64,000 bases of DNA from Xiphias gladius (GCF_016859285.1 NC_053418.1:22871829-22935828), one strand, 5' to 3'. Positions 11,434 through 23,684 are shown, counted from the stretch's first letter. Numbers and translations: made by a program. Notes: a model not told the origin generated them from the letters alone.

Positions 11434-11790
11434 TAACTGTGATCCGTGTTTCGGCGTGCGATTGATATCCCCTTTATGGCGGAGCGGGTGCGCGCAGTTA
11501 TCCGAGATGTTTCAATGCTAGATTTAGTAAACAGATCGTAACCTACGGTCGTGAAACGAAATAAACCCGAGCTTAGTCGATGCGACACTTAGTTACGACA
11601 CACGACACAAAATCAGTAACTGCCTAAGAGACGGAAAACGGGGCAAAGATAACCGGTGTCATGAAGCTGGATATCGGCGAGCTTTGTTAACCCAGGATTT
11701 TCTAATTCGGTTTATGGCGCGTTCACGTGAAAAGAGGTGGAGTCTGTAACAAAGCGCGGGTCACGTGTAGCATTACAACAGATAATACAC
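11434..11790 (-). promoter_or_regulatory. Probable promoter of the Myb/SANT gene with two CACGTG E-boxes
   Basis: A CpG-containing stretch directly upstream of the first exon. Two perfect CACGTG E-boxes lie at 11,724-11,729 and 11,762-11,767, 38 bp apart, inside GTTCACGTGA and TCACGTG contexts typical of USF, MYC or MiT/TFE sites. Promoter function is inferred from position. Confidence 0.5.
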
Positions 11791-12856
11791 ATCATTGTTC
11801 CACCCGGGAAATTTGGTGCAGATGCAATAACCAAAGTTAGTAAGTGTAATAACAGGTAAGGACACAACTAAACAATTCAAAAAGTACAAATAAGCGTGCT
11901 GTATTATTAATGCTTGGCCCACTGCCACATCTTTGACAGTTCAAGTAGCCTGGCCTAGACTTTAGTGACTATAAAATACAAGTGAATAGGTCTTTTTCAA
12001 ACAAGATAGTTTGACATGTCACAGAAGGAAAAGCAAAGGCTTAAACAATGAAATGACTGATGGCTGAATTCCATTTAGCTGCTTCAGTTTTAGGCTCCTG
12101 GTGTTGTGCATGCAGGCTTACTGGGATACTTGAATAGAACTGAACCGTAGTGTTATTAATAACACCTATGCTTTTTCTTCTATGTCAAGCTTAAATATCT
12201 GCTGTGGAAAAGGCCTATTTGGTTTCAAGTGTGGTGTTCTTCCTGTATGAGGGGTATTTTTTGTATGATCATGAGCAAAACAAAATAAATAAAGGTTACA
12301 ATACCCAATGTGGTACAGTAGGCATCATAATGGGAAATGCACTGTTCACATAGAGAGGCATTATGTGAAATCACCTGTGTGGGTGAGCCAAGAGTGTGCA
12401 GTGCCATTTAATATTTAATAATTTCAATTAAATTCAGTAAAATTCAGGTATATGTAAAGGTGAGATTGGTTATACTAAGGGAACTTGTTAACCCGCACAC
12501 TATTGCATAGGCCTTTCTCACAGCAGACATTTTGACTTTTCGACTTTTCAGAGCAGTGAAGGCACAGGTGTTAATCATAACATTAACAATGGCTACACTA
12601 TTTTAAGTGTTCCAGTATGTGCCAGTGTCAGAGTGAGCCAGCATGCACAATACCACGCTCCTGAAACTGAAGCAACTAAATACAATTCAGACATCATTCG
12701 ATTTAGTTTTACATTGTGTTTTTCCTACTGTGACATGTCTAATTGTCTTCTGTGAAAAAGGACTATTCATATAAATAATTTGAGAACCTTGAATACAAAC
12801 TACATCACATCAAAAGACAGAAGAAATAAAACATGAATTGAGGTAATAATAGTTAC
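11791..12856. other. AT-rich intergenic spacer
   Basis: I see no coding exon, RNA gene or recognised repeat here. Confidence 0.5.
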
Positions 12857-12862
12857 TTTATT
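12857..12862 (-). terminator. cox6a1: Poly(A) signal of cox6a1
   Basis: The minus strand reads AATAAA about 190 bases downstream of the stop codon at 13,050-13,052. Confidence 0.6.
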
Positions 12863-13049
12863 TATGTTAATTCAGTTTAAGCAGACATTTTGTTTAATGG
12901 TCCAGAGCAAAGAAAGCTGTTGGTTTGGGGGCCCCATGTTGAGAGCACAGAGGTAAAACAAAAATTAAGAGAGTAAACTGTGAATGTGAGTGTGGTCCAG
13001 TAACAAACGCTGCGGGACTGGTCCCAGGTATGAGATCCGGAGGGAGTGT

Positions 13050-15452
13050 TTACTCATCAGTATCCTCATAGCCGTCAGGAAGGGCATTCAGATGTGGGTT
13101 GTGGAAAAGGGTTTTTTTGCCATCTCCCCAAGGGAAAGGCTGTGAGAATAAAAAAAATATTAAGACAACGCATAATAAAGTCAAAGCACTGATACAAGTG
13201 GCACTTAAGGCACACATTTTGATATGTCAGGAACAAAGTCAGACCTTGGTGCGAATGCGAAGGTGGCTGTAAGGGATGAACTCTGGCCGTTCATGGCCAT
13301 GCTGCTGGTGTTTCAGGTATGTGTTCAACATACATACCCCAACACCAGGTATGGCAATCAGGAAACTGAGTATCCTCCATTTCTCAGCTGGAAAAGAAAG
13401 ACAATAATAATAAGTTTTAATAAACTAGTCTCCCAGTTGACTAGTTGATATGCTCGTCTGACTAAATTCTCATTGGTCGAACAATCGTCGGTGTTACTTT
13501 CATAAGGAGAAAAGCGCTACATCAATAGCCTTCCAGGATTATTAACCCTGTGAAAACGGGTTACCAATCAGTTGGTTGAAAAATAGGTAACATTTTAGTC
13601 AACCAAGATTTACTTTGGTTGACTACAGCCCAATAATAAACTAAGTATTTATACATCCAAATGCCTGGGATTGCTGAGAATTCAAGTGCTCTGTAGATAA
13701 TAAGATGCAACCTTGGGACATGAGAAACTTAAGTGTATTTATGTTTCTATGAATCTGCACCAATTAAGTATCAAGTTAGGAGACCTTATGCTACTACCCA
13801 GTGTGTGCTCTTTACCATGGGTAAAAAGGTGGGACACCGCCATCTTACGTTACTGGAAGCTACTATCCGTAACTGTACTAAGAGGAAAGGAGAGAGCTTG
13901 GAATAATCTCTACAATTTACAGCAGAGAGCCTGATTTGGCTTTAAAAGATTGTCTGTCAAGATGATGAAAATGGTATTGTGGTGGTGGGTTCCAACATTC
14001 AATCTCTTGCCCGCCAGATAAACTTCGGGCCTGCAAAACCATCAAAGTTTCAAACCGGTTAGTAATTTTTGTGACACACGCATAAGGACAGTCCTAATAG
14101 ATAGAGTGATTAACAGTGAAAATGTGAATGCAGTACACTTTCCATTATCTCTAACTGCAAAGAAACAGCGTTTATGTGTGATGCAAAATGTTTTCACTGT
14201 ATAATTCCAAAAAGCCAAATTCTTATAAATTTCAGAACTGGTTCATCATCGGTTCAAACTATAATTTCCATCAAAATACACAGCACTGGGAAGTCTATAT
14301 CAAAAAAGCTTTTATTATTCTGTCATACAATACATGTGCTGCTTGGTGATCATCTAGATTAGGAGCGTGATTCAGCCATGGGACATTAAACAAGGTGTTC
14401 TTTCCAGCTGATGCTAAAGTCCCTCACTACACACAACTGATCAAGACTTTTTACCTGTTTACCAAGACCCCTTAAATACCCCTTCCTACTTTTATATTGT
14501 AGGATATCATGCCACCTGAGCATGCTGTTAACTTAGATGACGTTCAACTCCTAGCTTTTTAGTCTGCCTTTAGAATTTAAGAGCGTGTCACTTGCTGGAT
14601 ATTATAAATTTGAGCCTTTAACTGAGTAAAAATCATTACATTTCCCATTTGAAAAGTCTAACAAACGCCCCTCTTCAATTTACTTCTGATAATTTTCTTT
14701 CTCAAATATATATCAGAAATGAACCGGAATTTTTTAAATTTTTTTTTTTTTTTTTAAACTTATGTTAAAATCTTATGTCTTTTTTACACACACATACATT
14801 CTGCTCGTGAATATCGTATCTATTTTTGCTTATCTCATGTTCCTTTAAAACTACTTTTCTCCTCTCTCATCTGCTCTTATCTTGTGCAGGATTTTTTTTT
14901 TTACCTTAATAATTGTTCTTCCTTCCATCTCTTGTTCGGCAAACTGATTTTGTTACGTGATTAAAATTGGGACCACAGATTACGAGATAACAGTATCCAT
15001 TGACATGATGTGATGTGATGTGATGCTGTTGTTACTCTTTAGCTAGCAGGATGTGTTCGTGACACTAATTCCAAGCCATTTATAGATCGATCTACAGTTA
15101 ACTACGCTTTATAAGTGACTGTGTTAATGCTTTGATGGGACAACAGGCTGACATTACAATATATCAAGTTAGAAAGCTGATTTTTTGGGGAGTTTCTTCA
15201 ACCCGCTGTCCGGTCAAGGGTGTTAAGCTACTGCTAATGCTAGCACAGCTAGTGCTTGCCCAGCAAGGTCACCGACAAAACATAAGTTTTTCAAAAACAT
15301 ATATTCCATTAAATATAGCAAGTGAGTTTTAATGAGGTGCTACAGTTACCTAACCCGCCGTGTCCATCTCCAGCAGTAGCAGAAAGCTGTCGCCGGGCCT
15401 GGGTCAAAGAAGACCTCAGCAACACCCGAGAGACGCGTCCGAGAGCCGCCAT
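13050..15452 (-). CDS. cox6a1: Cytochrome c oxidase subunit 6A, mitochondrial (3 exons, 111 aa)
   Basis: Nuclear-encoded subunit of respiratory complex IV, an inner-membrane protein with one transmembrane helix that modulates the enzyme. Exons on the minus strand: 15452-15350, 13387-13245, 13139-13050; phases fit and the total is 336 nt. Residues 1-30 are rich in Arg, Ser and Leu without acidic residues until the end ([16 protein letters not shown]), a typical matrix-targeting presequence. Then comes [20 protein letters not shown], the membrane helix, followed by [17 protein letters not shown] and [20 protein letters not shown], ending GYEDTDE; these are family hallmarks. Synteny next to pla2g1b and msi1 favours cox6a1 over the muscle paralogue cox6a2. 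Exon 1 overlaps a YY1-like site. Confidence 0.97.
13435..13640. repeat. Teleost repeat ('TTGACTACAGCCC' family) in cox6a1 intron 1
   Basis: The right end reads GGTTGACTACAGCCC; internal pieces such as TTTTAGTCAACCAAG and CTAGTTGATATGCTCGTCTG match a dispersed repeat I recognise from fish genomes. Boundaries are approximate. Confidence 0.5.
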
Positions 15453-15507
15453 TTTCCTTTCTAAGAGACGAAAGGGCCGGAAGGAGTTTTTATAAAGGTG
15501 TCACGTG
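15445..15507 (-). promoter_or_regulatory. cox6a1: cox6a1 core promoter elements: YY1-like site over the ATG and an E-box
   Basis: On the minus strand AAAATGGCGGCTC spans the start codon and matches the YY1 consensus, a common arrangement in nuclear genes for mitochondrial proteins. A CACGTG E-box lies at 15,502-15,507, about 50 bp upstream of the ATG. Function is inferred. Confidence 0.55.
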
Positions 15508-15699
15508 GAGGTCAGGCTTGACGCCTCTACTATGCCCCCAGCGGTGAGACTGAGAACTACGGAGCTCAAATTCCAGCTCAGCTCAAGTTTCTGTCAGTCA
15601 TGGGGGCTTTTACATGAACATTTGGAAACGTCTAAAACAATACCAGAGGGAAATATGGTGTAAGGATTGTCAATGTAAGTGACGTATAAATTGTAGTCA

Positions 15700-15870
15700 C
15701 TATTGGCTTTCAAGGATAAGACAATCCTTTCTTTATGGAAAAGCACCAATACTGCATTGTAAAAATACTTAATTACAAGTAAAAGTGGAATGGAAATACT
15801 CAAGTGAAGTACTTTAAAAATGTGTACTTAAGAACAGCACTTGAGTAAATATACTTAGTTGCTATAAACC
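15700..15870. repeat. 'CTCAAGTAC' family repeat, copy 3
   Basis: Contains AAAATACTTAATTACAAG, TACTCAAGTGAAGTACTTT and GCACTTGAGTAAATATACTT, matching the other copies. It lies in the intergenic gap between cox6a1 and the lectin gene. Confidence 0.65.
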
Positions 15871-16334
15871 ACTGAAGATAACTGAAGTGTAACAGCAGCA
15901 TAGATACTATATACACCAACATAAATAGGAACTGTAAAGTTAGTTAGAAAAAATCAACAATAAATCGAGGAGACAAGGAAGTTCTAATAAAAATTAAATG
16001 CAAAAGTTGCACCTGAGGAAATGAAATTTGGTGGTGGTCCAAGTGTCTTGTGTCCTCAGATAGCTGGTAGCGTGTAAAGTGTGTGGCTTATAACGCAAAG
16101 CGGAATAATGCAAAGAAGTTACAGTAGGCAACGTGACTGAAACATGGTCCAGGAGTTGTTTTGGTCCTCTGAGATCGCTGGTGATTGAAGAGTCTGATAG
16201 CCTATCAACAGTGAAAAACCCTGAAGCAACCCCAGTATTAACAAATTAACATGCGGCAAATAAGATGTGTGCTTGAACTGAGATGTACTGAATGAACTGT
16301 ATCTATAAAAAGTATGACGTTTTTACTGCATATT

Positions 16335-16650
16335 CTCAGGCAGTCGTTCCCAACCTGGGGGTCGGGTCCCACTAAAGGGGTTGCAAGGTCAATCTAAGGG
16401 TTAAAAGACTAGTACCAGTGTAGAAAATAAAAAAACAAAACTCTGCCACTCACAAGCATGTTTATTTTTGGGATGTTTCTCTAATCTTTTCTTGATTTTC
16501 TTGCAAACTACGGCATTGTATATTTTTCAGACTTCTAAAACATATCCAGATAAAACAGACCGTGAAGGGAAAATAACTCCTTGAATGAACTGCACACACC
16601 TCCTGGATGAGCAGCAAAACAGGTTGCGAACCACTCTTCTGAGGTGTGGA
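16335..16650. repeat. Dispersed repeat ('CCCAACCTGGGGGTCGGG' family)
   Basis: Begins with GTTCCCAACCTGGGGGTCGG followed by CCACTAAAGGGGTTGCAAGG, and ends near GGTTGCGAACCACTCTTCTG. I recognise this as a widespread fish repeat signature. The rest of 15,871-17,546 shows no gene. Confidence 0.55.
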
Positions 16651-17546
16651 CTAGTCTGTTTTCACTCATAGACATATACAGTGGCAATTCAAACTTATCA
16701 TGATCATGAAAAGGAAATCAATTTGTGTGATTTTGTGCTGCAGTTGTTATATCACCAAAATTTCTCATCATCTCCCCCATAATTAGCCACATGTAAGGTA
16801 AACATCTCACATTTTACAGGGAATGAAACACACTCTTAGCTCCTATGTCTGATTATGGGGCAGTATTTAATGATTAAAAATAACTGACTAATGTTGGGCC
16901 GATCCAAAACATTTCCTTTGATTGAAATGTAGTGTTTTTCTTTAAAGGGCAGGACTTTCTGTGATCCCCTGGTCAGAGTCCAACCAGAGAAATTCAGAGA
17001 TACTGTGGTTGATGGAGGTGAGTGATAAATGTTCAATTTAGCAGCATAGTCGTTTTGTTCTAGAAATGTCTTTTTCATCGTTATTTTCAACATGTATAGA
17101 AATTCATAACCGTGCAGAAATGTGCATTAATCACTGTCACGCATGTTCAAATGACACCATGAATTATAAACTGAATAGATATCAACGAGGACAATGCTTT
17201 TAGATCATAATTATATGTAATAAAGCATTCAGTAAAATTTGCTGCATACCTTATGTTAGTGTATTATACAGTATATAATGGCAGAAGTCTATTTATTGAA
17301 CTGTTAATAGTTAACATATTTGGCCTGAAAACAAACAAGGCAGATTTAGCCAACCTCTTATTTGCCATTGCATTCCGAGAATCTCAATGTGTCTGTTGAC
17401 TGAATGCCTTGATTATTAATTATAAGATTTTCCAGATTGAAAATGACAGTATTACAGCTAGAAAGGATAATTTGTCGTACTACCAGCATTAAAGAGTCTG
17501 AAAAAAAGAAATCGTTTCATCCAAATGAATCAGATCTCTTTCAGTA

Positions 17547-18902
17547 ATGGACTATCAGTTTCACCAGTTTGGATCGCATGACGACAGCTCTTTCCATGGA
17601 GAGCACAAAATAACTGCACTACCAGGTAAGACAGGTACATGTCAGCTGACTTTAATTCATATTTTCAGATGTCACCTTAAACCATGAGAGCATGTCTGTC
17701 AATGTTTATAGGTATGAAGAAGATAGTGGCTTTTGTCCTCTATGGCATCCTGGTGCTGCTGCTGTTAATTCTGCTGATGGTCACTGGGATAAAATGTACG
17801 ACTTTAAATGCATCGCACTAAAATTAAGCTGGGTCGTTCATATATTGTCATACATATATATTGTTACATTTTCTTATCTCAAAGTCTCCCAGTTTAACAA
17901 GGAAATCACTGATGTCAAACTTCACCTTGAGAGAATCAGCCATGGAGGAAAAACATCATCCAGTTCAGGTGAAGAAATGGTTTTCAGGTCTGGATATGTT
18001 GACGCAGCTGTATAACTGATGATTCAACTTTTTTTGGTCGTTTTTTGCCTTTCCAAACTTCAGGTGGAACAGAGGTGCGTGAGGTCTACTTGCAGAAACT
18101 TGCTCCTGTTAGAGGTTAAAACTGGATACTTTAATATCAACAAAAATCAAAATTCAGTGTTTTTTTTTTTTCCCCCAGTCAGACTGTCTGACTTGTCTTA
18201 ATCTTCATCAAACTAGGAACATGTCGGGACGGGTGGGCGTCTTTCCAGAGAAGCTGCTACCTACTGTCCACCGTTGCCGTTACCTGGAGCAAAGCAGAGC
18301 AGCAATGCCGAACACACGGAGGACACCTGCTGGTTCTGAACAATGTAGAGGAGCTGGTGAGGTCTAAGTGTACTCCAGTTTGGTTTGACATAGTTTCAGT
18401 GGAGCTGTCAATTGCCTATGATTGAACACAGGTCACTGATAAGGACTTTACACTTCTAGAAGCGTAACAGTTCTGAGATTTAAGAAAGGCTTAAAAATAA
18501 GTTGTTGCTATCTTTTTTTTCTAGGACTTCATTTCAAAAATTGCTGAACTCAGATTCAGCTACTGGATTGGACTTGTGGAGCGAGAACATGAGGGACACT
18601 GGAGCTGGGTGGACGGGACTGACTTCAATTCAACCCCAGCGTAAGAGAAACCCTAGGCTATAAAAATGAAAAGCACTAACAAATGCTTAGGAAGGGAAGT
18701 CATCACTATGTGTAACATAATTATACGTCCTCTTTCATCTGTGTACAGTTTCTGGGATGATGGTCAGCCTGACAACTGGGACTACAGAGAGAACGGAGAG
18801 GACTGCGGGCAGCTTCACGCTTCTCAAAGACGCAAACGCAAGAGGTGGAATGATGCGGACTGTAGCCTGCCCTACCAGTACATCTGTGAAACGAGGGAAT
18901 GA
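17547..18902 (+). CDS. Type II membrane C-type lectin, CD209/ASGR-like, QPD motif (7 exons, 235 aa)
   Basis: Exons: 17547-17625, 17712-17795, 17885-17968, 18064-18114, 18217-18356, 18525-18640, 18749-18902; phases agree and the sum is 708 nt. Residues 1-28 are cytoplasmic. About 30-53 is a hydrophobic helix (IVAFVLYGILVLLLLILLMV), with no cleavable signal, so type II topology is expected. A short neck (about 55-99) leads to the C-type lectin domain (about 100-235), which begins TCRDGWASFQRSCYLL. The domain holds WIGLVEREHEGHWSW, QPDNW and, in the last exon, WNDADC before YICE. In this fold QPD with WND forms Ca2+ site 2, and QPD is the galactose/GalNAc-type variant (EPN is mannose-type). Ca2+-dependent galactose binding is therefore inferred. 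There is no lectin here in the mammalian synteny block. An innate immune or endocytic receptor role is likely but unproven; the exact orthologue is unknown. Confidence 0.88.
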
Positions 18903-19056
18903 GAGACAGTGAACCCTCTCTGAGCTGCTGACCCCGCACCAACATCACTGGCCTGATATGTTGGGGGAAAATGGTTCAAATTAAGACTGACGCAAATTAT
19001 TTTCCCGATATCACTTGATAATTGAGGGTGTAGATGAAAAAAAGAGATGAAATTTG

Positions 19057-19062
19057 AATAAA
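19057..19062 (+). terminator. Poly(A) signal of the lectin gene
   Basis: AATAAA about 155 bases after the lectin stop; a second AATAAA lies at 19,091-19,096. Either could be used. Confidence 0.55.
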
Positions 19063-19611
19063 CACCACATCTGTCTGGCTTTTCTTAGACAATAAAACAA
19101 TGGCTATGAATACAATAGCACTTGTTCTCTTTTACTGATTTTTAATGAAGACACAATATTCAGTATTGGCGGCGTGTTTCTCCTGACTGTGTATCCCTGC
19201 AGCGGACACTGGGAAGGTGGGCATTTCCTCCATTATAATCTGCCTTGGCAAAGCACATGGCTGCTTTCCTGTCACACTCACAGATGAACGTCTCACAGGG
19301 CTAGTTGCCATGTAAATGACAAAGACAGAAGAGAGCAACAGTAGTGTTAGGGAGAGGGGAAAAAAACAGAACAATTTTTTATCCATAATTCACAAAAAAC
19401 CAAGTAGATAGCAGATAAAAGTTGCTGTGTTTAGATGCCAGCACACATCATGCTGCCTGGCATCATTGTAGCACTGGTGGTGGACCTGACAGCGCCCGCA
19501 ACACACACAGAGCATGAAGAGGTCATTACAGCACCCTCCACATCTCAAGCTGGAGGAACATCACCAACTGCTGGGGTTTAATTTCATTATCTTTTGGAGG
19601 CTTTAAATTAA

Positions 19612-20100
19612 CATTGGGCTGCAACTAACGATTACTTTTCTGCCAATTCATTTGTGTGCCCATCACAACTTCCCGGAATCCAAGGTGATGTCTTCAAATG
19701 TTTAGTGTTGCCTGAAAAACAGTCCAAAACCCAAAAGATATTAGCTGTCGCATAGTACTAAGAAATCAATGACGTTCACATTTAAGAAGCTGGAACCACT
19801 GAATTAGTTAAATGATTTATTAATTTTCAGAACTGTTGCTGTTTAATTTTTTCTTGCCTGACTAATTGATCAAACAACTTATTTTTTCAGCTTCCGCTTT
19901 TCAGCTTTTCTGCTGAATACTCCCTATGAAAACTTCACAAAGTGTTTCAGTGCTTTGAGCAGCACAAACAAAATTCCTCTCAGCTCCATTGTCTTGGAGG
20001 ACAGACAGCGGAATGTCTCGGAGGCAGGTATCTCAAAACCCGAGCAAATAAAACGGAAACAATCTGCGTGCCACGACACCACTAGAGGTAAAGTCAGAAA
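19612..20100. repeat. Two adjacent teleost repeat fragments
   Basis: About 19,612-19,900 begins GGGCTGCAACTAACGATTAC and resembles the copies at 44,955-45,325 and 49,370-49,735. About 19,940-20,100 contains CTCCATTGTCTTGGAGGACA and CACGACACCACTAGAGG, a second fish repeat signature. The rest of 19,100-21,300 shows no gene. Confidence 0.6.
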
Positions 20101-21304
20101 TTGCGTTTTGTTTTTTTTTTGTTTTTTATAAACTGTGATGCGGGTGATTTAACCTCTGAAGTTGGATTGCGCTAAGGCTAGAGGAATGATGGAGCTGAAG
20201 AACCACATCGTAAAAAAGCGCAACGCAGAACATGAACCAGAACGGCACAGCCAAGAGTGTTTCTGCACCCAAGTCCTTACCTGTCAAGCCCATCAAAAGG
20301 TGTGCCACGGCCTCCGAGCCCACTGTAGCAGGCATAGTCAGCGTATGCAACGTATACACACATATAGTGTGTACTGACACCTACATATGCACATAAACTA
20401 TGCATGCAAATATATGCACACACAAACACAAACAAATGCCTCATATACATATATGGTTCATTATTTTTGTCTTGTTGTACTATACATTGTTTCCTTTTGT
20501 TTTAACATAAACATCAACTTGAGCAACCTGCAGTGGAAAGTCGTGGGAAGTCTGACAAGGGCTAGCTATTTACACAGCTGTGTGTTGGAAGGTTCTTTTA
20601 AATTCAATTCCATCTAAAGAGGGAAAAAGCAAACTCCAGTGAGTACAGAGTGAACATGTACACATAGATTAGGGAACATTTGATTAGGGATCAAAGAAAA
20701 AACATGTCAATACTGACTAACCTGTGAGGGGAGAAGAAATGAGTGCAGTGTGTGGGGTTTTGAAGGGTTTGTGGGAGGCACACAAACTGACTGAGATCAC
20801 AAATATGTTGTATTTCCTGTGGATATCCTTGAAAATTCCTTCTCCTACAGTGTGTGGGAACCGACTCTATTTGACTGAGAGCTTCAGCTACTGACAGGAT
20901 GAACAAGGGATCGTTCATTTAACCAGAGCTATTTAGCACTCAGGGCTCAACACAACCCTGAGGAGTCGTCATCATTTTAGTTACGTCAAAATATTCGAAA
21001 CTCATTATCCTTTCTATTTCAATACTATGAACATCAAGCCACATGCCAATGCACAATAAACTGTGCAGTCGTCGTCTTCTTTCTAAGAGGACTCAGACGC
21101 ACTTCACCACTGATGGTCAGGTGTAAAACAGCCACTCGACCAGGACACTTGACATTTAGGGTACAACCGGAGAAAATGGGAAGACACTCCTTGCTCCCTG
21201 GGAGTCATGCTAAAGAGACGCAGAATTAGTTACATGTAAATGAGGATGAAAAATACGAAGTCAGTCTCTTTGTTCGTGTTTTCTTTTTACTTCCTCTTCT
21301 CAGA

Positions 21305-21840
21305 GATACACTCGAGTAAATGTAGCAGTGCTGCGATATAAAAATACTCCACTACAAGTGATAGTCCTGCCTCGAAAGTGTCCACTAAGTAAAAGTAAGT
21401 ATTATCAGCAAAATGTACTTCAGGTATCAGAAGTAAAAATACTCATAATGCAGAAAAATGCCGCTGTAAGTGTTATACTATCCATGCATCAATGAGGAAG
21501 AAGCATTTTGCTGCTAGTTTGCTGAGGTGGAGCTATTTCTTTTTTTTACCAATTTCATATTTTGTTTGGCAGTGTAATCTATAACAGTGGATCATATTTT
21601 CTAAACTAATCATATGTCGTAATAAATCGTAATATGTAAGGCAAATAGTAACTAGAGCTGTCAGATAAATGTTTAGAAGTAAAAAGAACAATATTTGCCC
21701 TTGAATTTTTGTAGCGTTCAAGTGTAATGTAGCATGAAATACAATTCCTACAAGTACAAGTACCTCAGTCTTCTGCTGAAGTGCAGTGATGGAGCGAATG
21801 TGATTACACTCCACCACTGGAGTAAAAGTAAAAATAAAAT
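21305..21840. repeat. 'CTCAAGTAC' family repeat, copy 4
   Basis: Contains AAATACTCCACTACAAGTGA, GTACAAGTACCTCAGTC and, at the right end, ACTCCACCACTGGAG, the family's usual end. It ends about 170 bp upstream of the phospholipase gene's start codon. Confidence 0.65.
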
Positions 21841-21961
21841 GCACAGGCCTTACGGGCTGATCACACTGACGACATTACAAAGCCTCGACGAGTAGCTCCT
21901 CATCTAAAGCTCCCACCCCCTTGTTTCCCTCATATCTCTAGTTTTCTCACAGCCCCTGTCC

Positions 21962-21967
21962 TATAAG
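21962..21967 (+). promoter_or_regulatory. pla2g1b: TATA-like box of pla2g1b
   Basis: TATAAG lies 42-47 bases before the ATG at 22,009, so transcription would begin roughly 20 bases before the start codon. A TATA promoter with a very short 5' leader fits a highly expressed digestive enzyme gene. Confidence 0.5.
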
Positions 21968-22008
21968 AGCAGGCTGTCCCCAAATCTCTGATTGTTTTGT
22001 CTGTAGCC

Positions 22009-23430
22009 ATGAACGTGACAGCTCCTCTGCTGCTGCTGCTTCTCACTGGTAAGACTGGAAAAAAAAAAAAAAAAAAAAAAATCAACATCTATCAGTCCTT
22101 TACTCTAACACTTATTGTGAAGGGTCCATCTATATAAATGCTCTTTAATATGTTTTTTATTCTACCAGAGTACTATGACTGTCAATCATATTTGTATCTT
22201 TTGTATTAGGATACTCCTTTTTTGTATTTGTCTGTCGTACATCTCTCTGACAGTTTGTATGGCCAGTGGTGCTCTGCTGCCCAAGGCCTTATGGCAGTTT
22301 GGGAAGATGATCCAGTGTGTCCAGCCCGGTGTTAACCCTCTGGACTACAACAATTACGGCTGCTGGTGCGGCTTTGGGGGAAGTGGAACCCCTCGAGACG
22401 AAGTAGACCTGTAGGACGCTGTCATTCTCCAATTGTGTTTCTCAGTCGTCATCTTCAAAAGAAAAGAAACGTTTGATTTTCTCATGCACCCTTTCCTCCT
22501 GTATTCTCAGGTGCTGTAAAATTCACGATAAATGCTATAAAAAAAGCCGAAAGACTCCTGGATGCACAGCCATTGCTGACCTTCCCTACATCCGTGTTTA
22601 TGATTTCACCTGCTCAAAACAACAAGTGGCCTGCTCAGGTAAGACTGTGACTGGGACTCACTGAAAGTGACACAATCATTTAGACATCAAATTCATGCTG
22701 TTGTCAGTGACTTTCAAACTCTTCCTTGACTGAAATTCAAGGACTTACATTTGAAATGTTCCTGGATGACACTGGTCAAAGTTTTACAATACAGAGGTCC
22801 AGTTTTTAAATTTAAAACTGACTCTGCAGCAACAAAAATATCCAGTATTTTCCTAAGGATATGAAGTGCTGATCTTCGGACACTTGCTGTGTACTGTAGT
22901 CGGAGGAGGTTTACTGAAATGTTTAGTTGCCACAATTTAATGTAAAAAAGGCATTCAAGTTTTTTTTGATTACTTTTCTAAGTTCTACGATCTTTCACAC
23001 AATTTTTGGTTGGTTGAAAGTACAGCACTGGAGGTATTCTGTAGCTTTACTGTAAACAAAATAAATCAGACAAGGCTGCATTTATTGCCCTGTGTTTAGG
23101 TAACGGATTACTGTATTTAAACAGCTATGTATAGGCATTACACAGCCAGGGATCGAGGTTTGATTCCCAGTTGAGAATGCCTCCACTACAGACAAATGCT
23201 CTCCTGGCTCCGCGGAGAACCTTCACGCTGCCATTTAGAGTACGTAACCAGACTGTTTGTGTGTTTAAAGTGTGCGTCACGTTTTGCTGTCACCTGTCTC
23301 TGCAGCTACCAACAGCAAGTGCCAGGCTGCCGTGTGCGAGTGTGATCAGGTGGCAGCTCACTGTTTTGCTCAGGCCACATACAACCCTGAAAACAAGAAC
23401 CTGGATTCCAAAGTCCACTGTGCCAACTGA
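22009..23430 (+). CDS. pla2g1b: Secreted phospholipase A2, group IB type (4 exons, 149 aa)
   Basis: Family role: Ca2+-dependent hydrolysis of the sn-2 acyl ester of phospholipids, secreted by the exocrine pancreas as a proenzyme. Exons: 22009-22048, 22254-22410, 22511-22638, 23306-23430; phases match and the total is 450 nt. Seen: a signal peptide ([13 protein letters not shown] to about ASG), a short propeptide region, then [11 protein letters not shown]. The Ca2+ loop [13 protein letters not shown] is intact. The catalytic His lies in CCKIHDKCY and the catalytic Asp in [10 protein letters not shown]. Cys count and spacing fit the 7-disulfide group I pattern. The usual Arg before CCxxHD is replaced by Leu (EVDLCC), formed across the exon 2/3 junction. 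Synteny with msi1 and cox6a1 supports the IB assignment. A poly-A run of over 20 lies in intron 1. Confidence 0.94.
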
Positions 23431-23511
23431 GTTATACAACTTCCCAAAAAAGTACAAGAGAAATGATGGATTTGCAATATTTTCAAAGTTTTAATTTCTT
23501 TATAATTTTTA

Positions 23512-23517
23512 AATAAA
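23512..23517 (+). terminator. pla2g1b: Poly(A) signal of pla2g1b
   Basis: AATAAA 82 bases after the stop codon. Confidence 0.7.
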
Positions 23518-23556
23518 ACCTGATGTAAAAGAAGTCTGTAGAAGTTTGTACAAAGG

Positions 23557-23557
23557 C

Positions 23558-23591
<34 letters not shown>

Positions 23592-23684
23592 ATGTATATA
23601 CATACATACACACATACACACATATATATGTATATGTGAATATATGTATACATATGCATACATACACACACACACACACACACG
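23557..23684. repeat. Compound (TA)n/(CA)n microsatellite
   Basis: Alternating purine-pyrimidine tract of TA, TG and CA dinucleotides. The open minus-strand frames across it are a by-product of the repeat. The rest of 23,685-24,138 holds no recognised feature. Confidence 0.9.
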
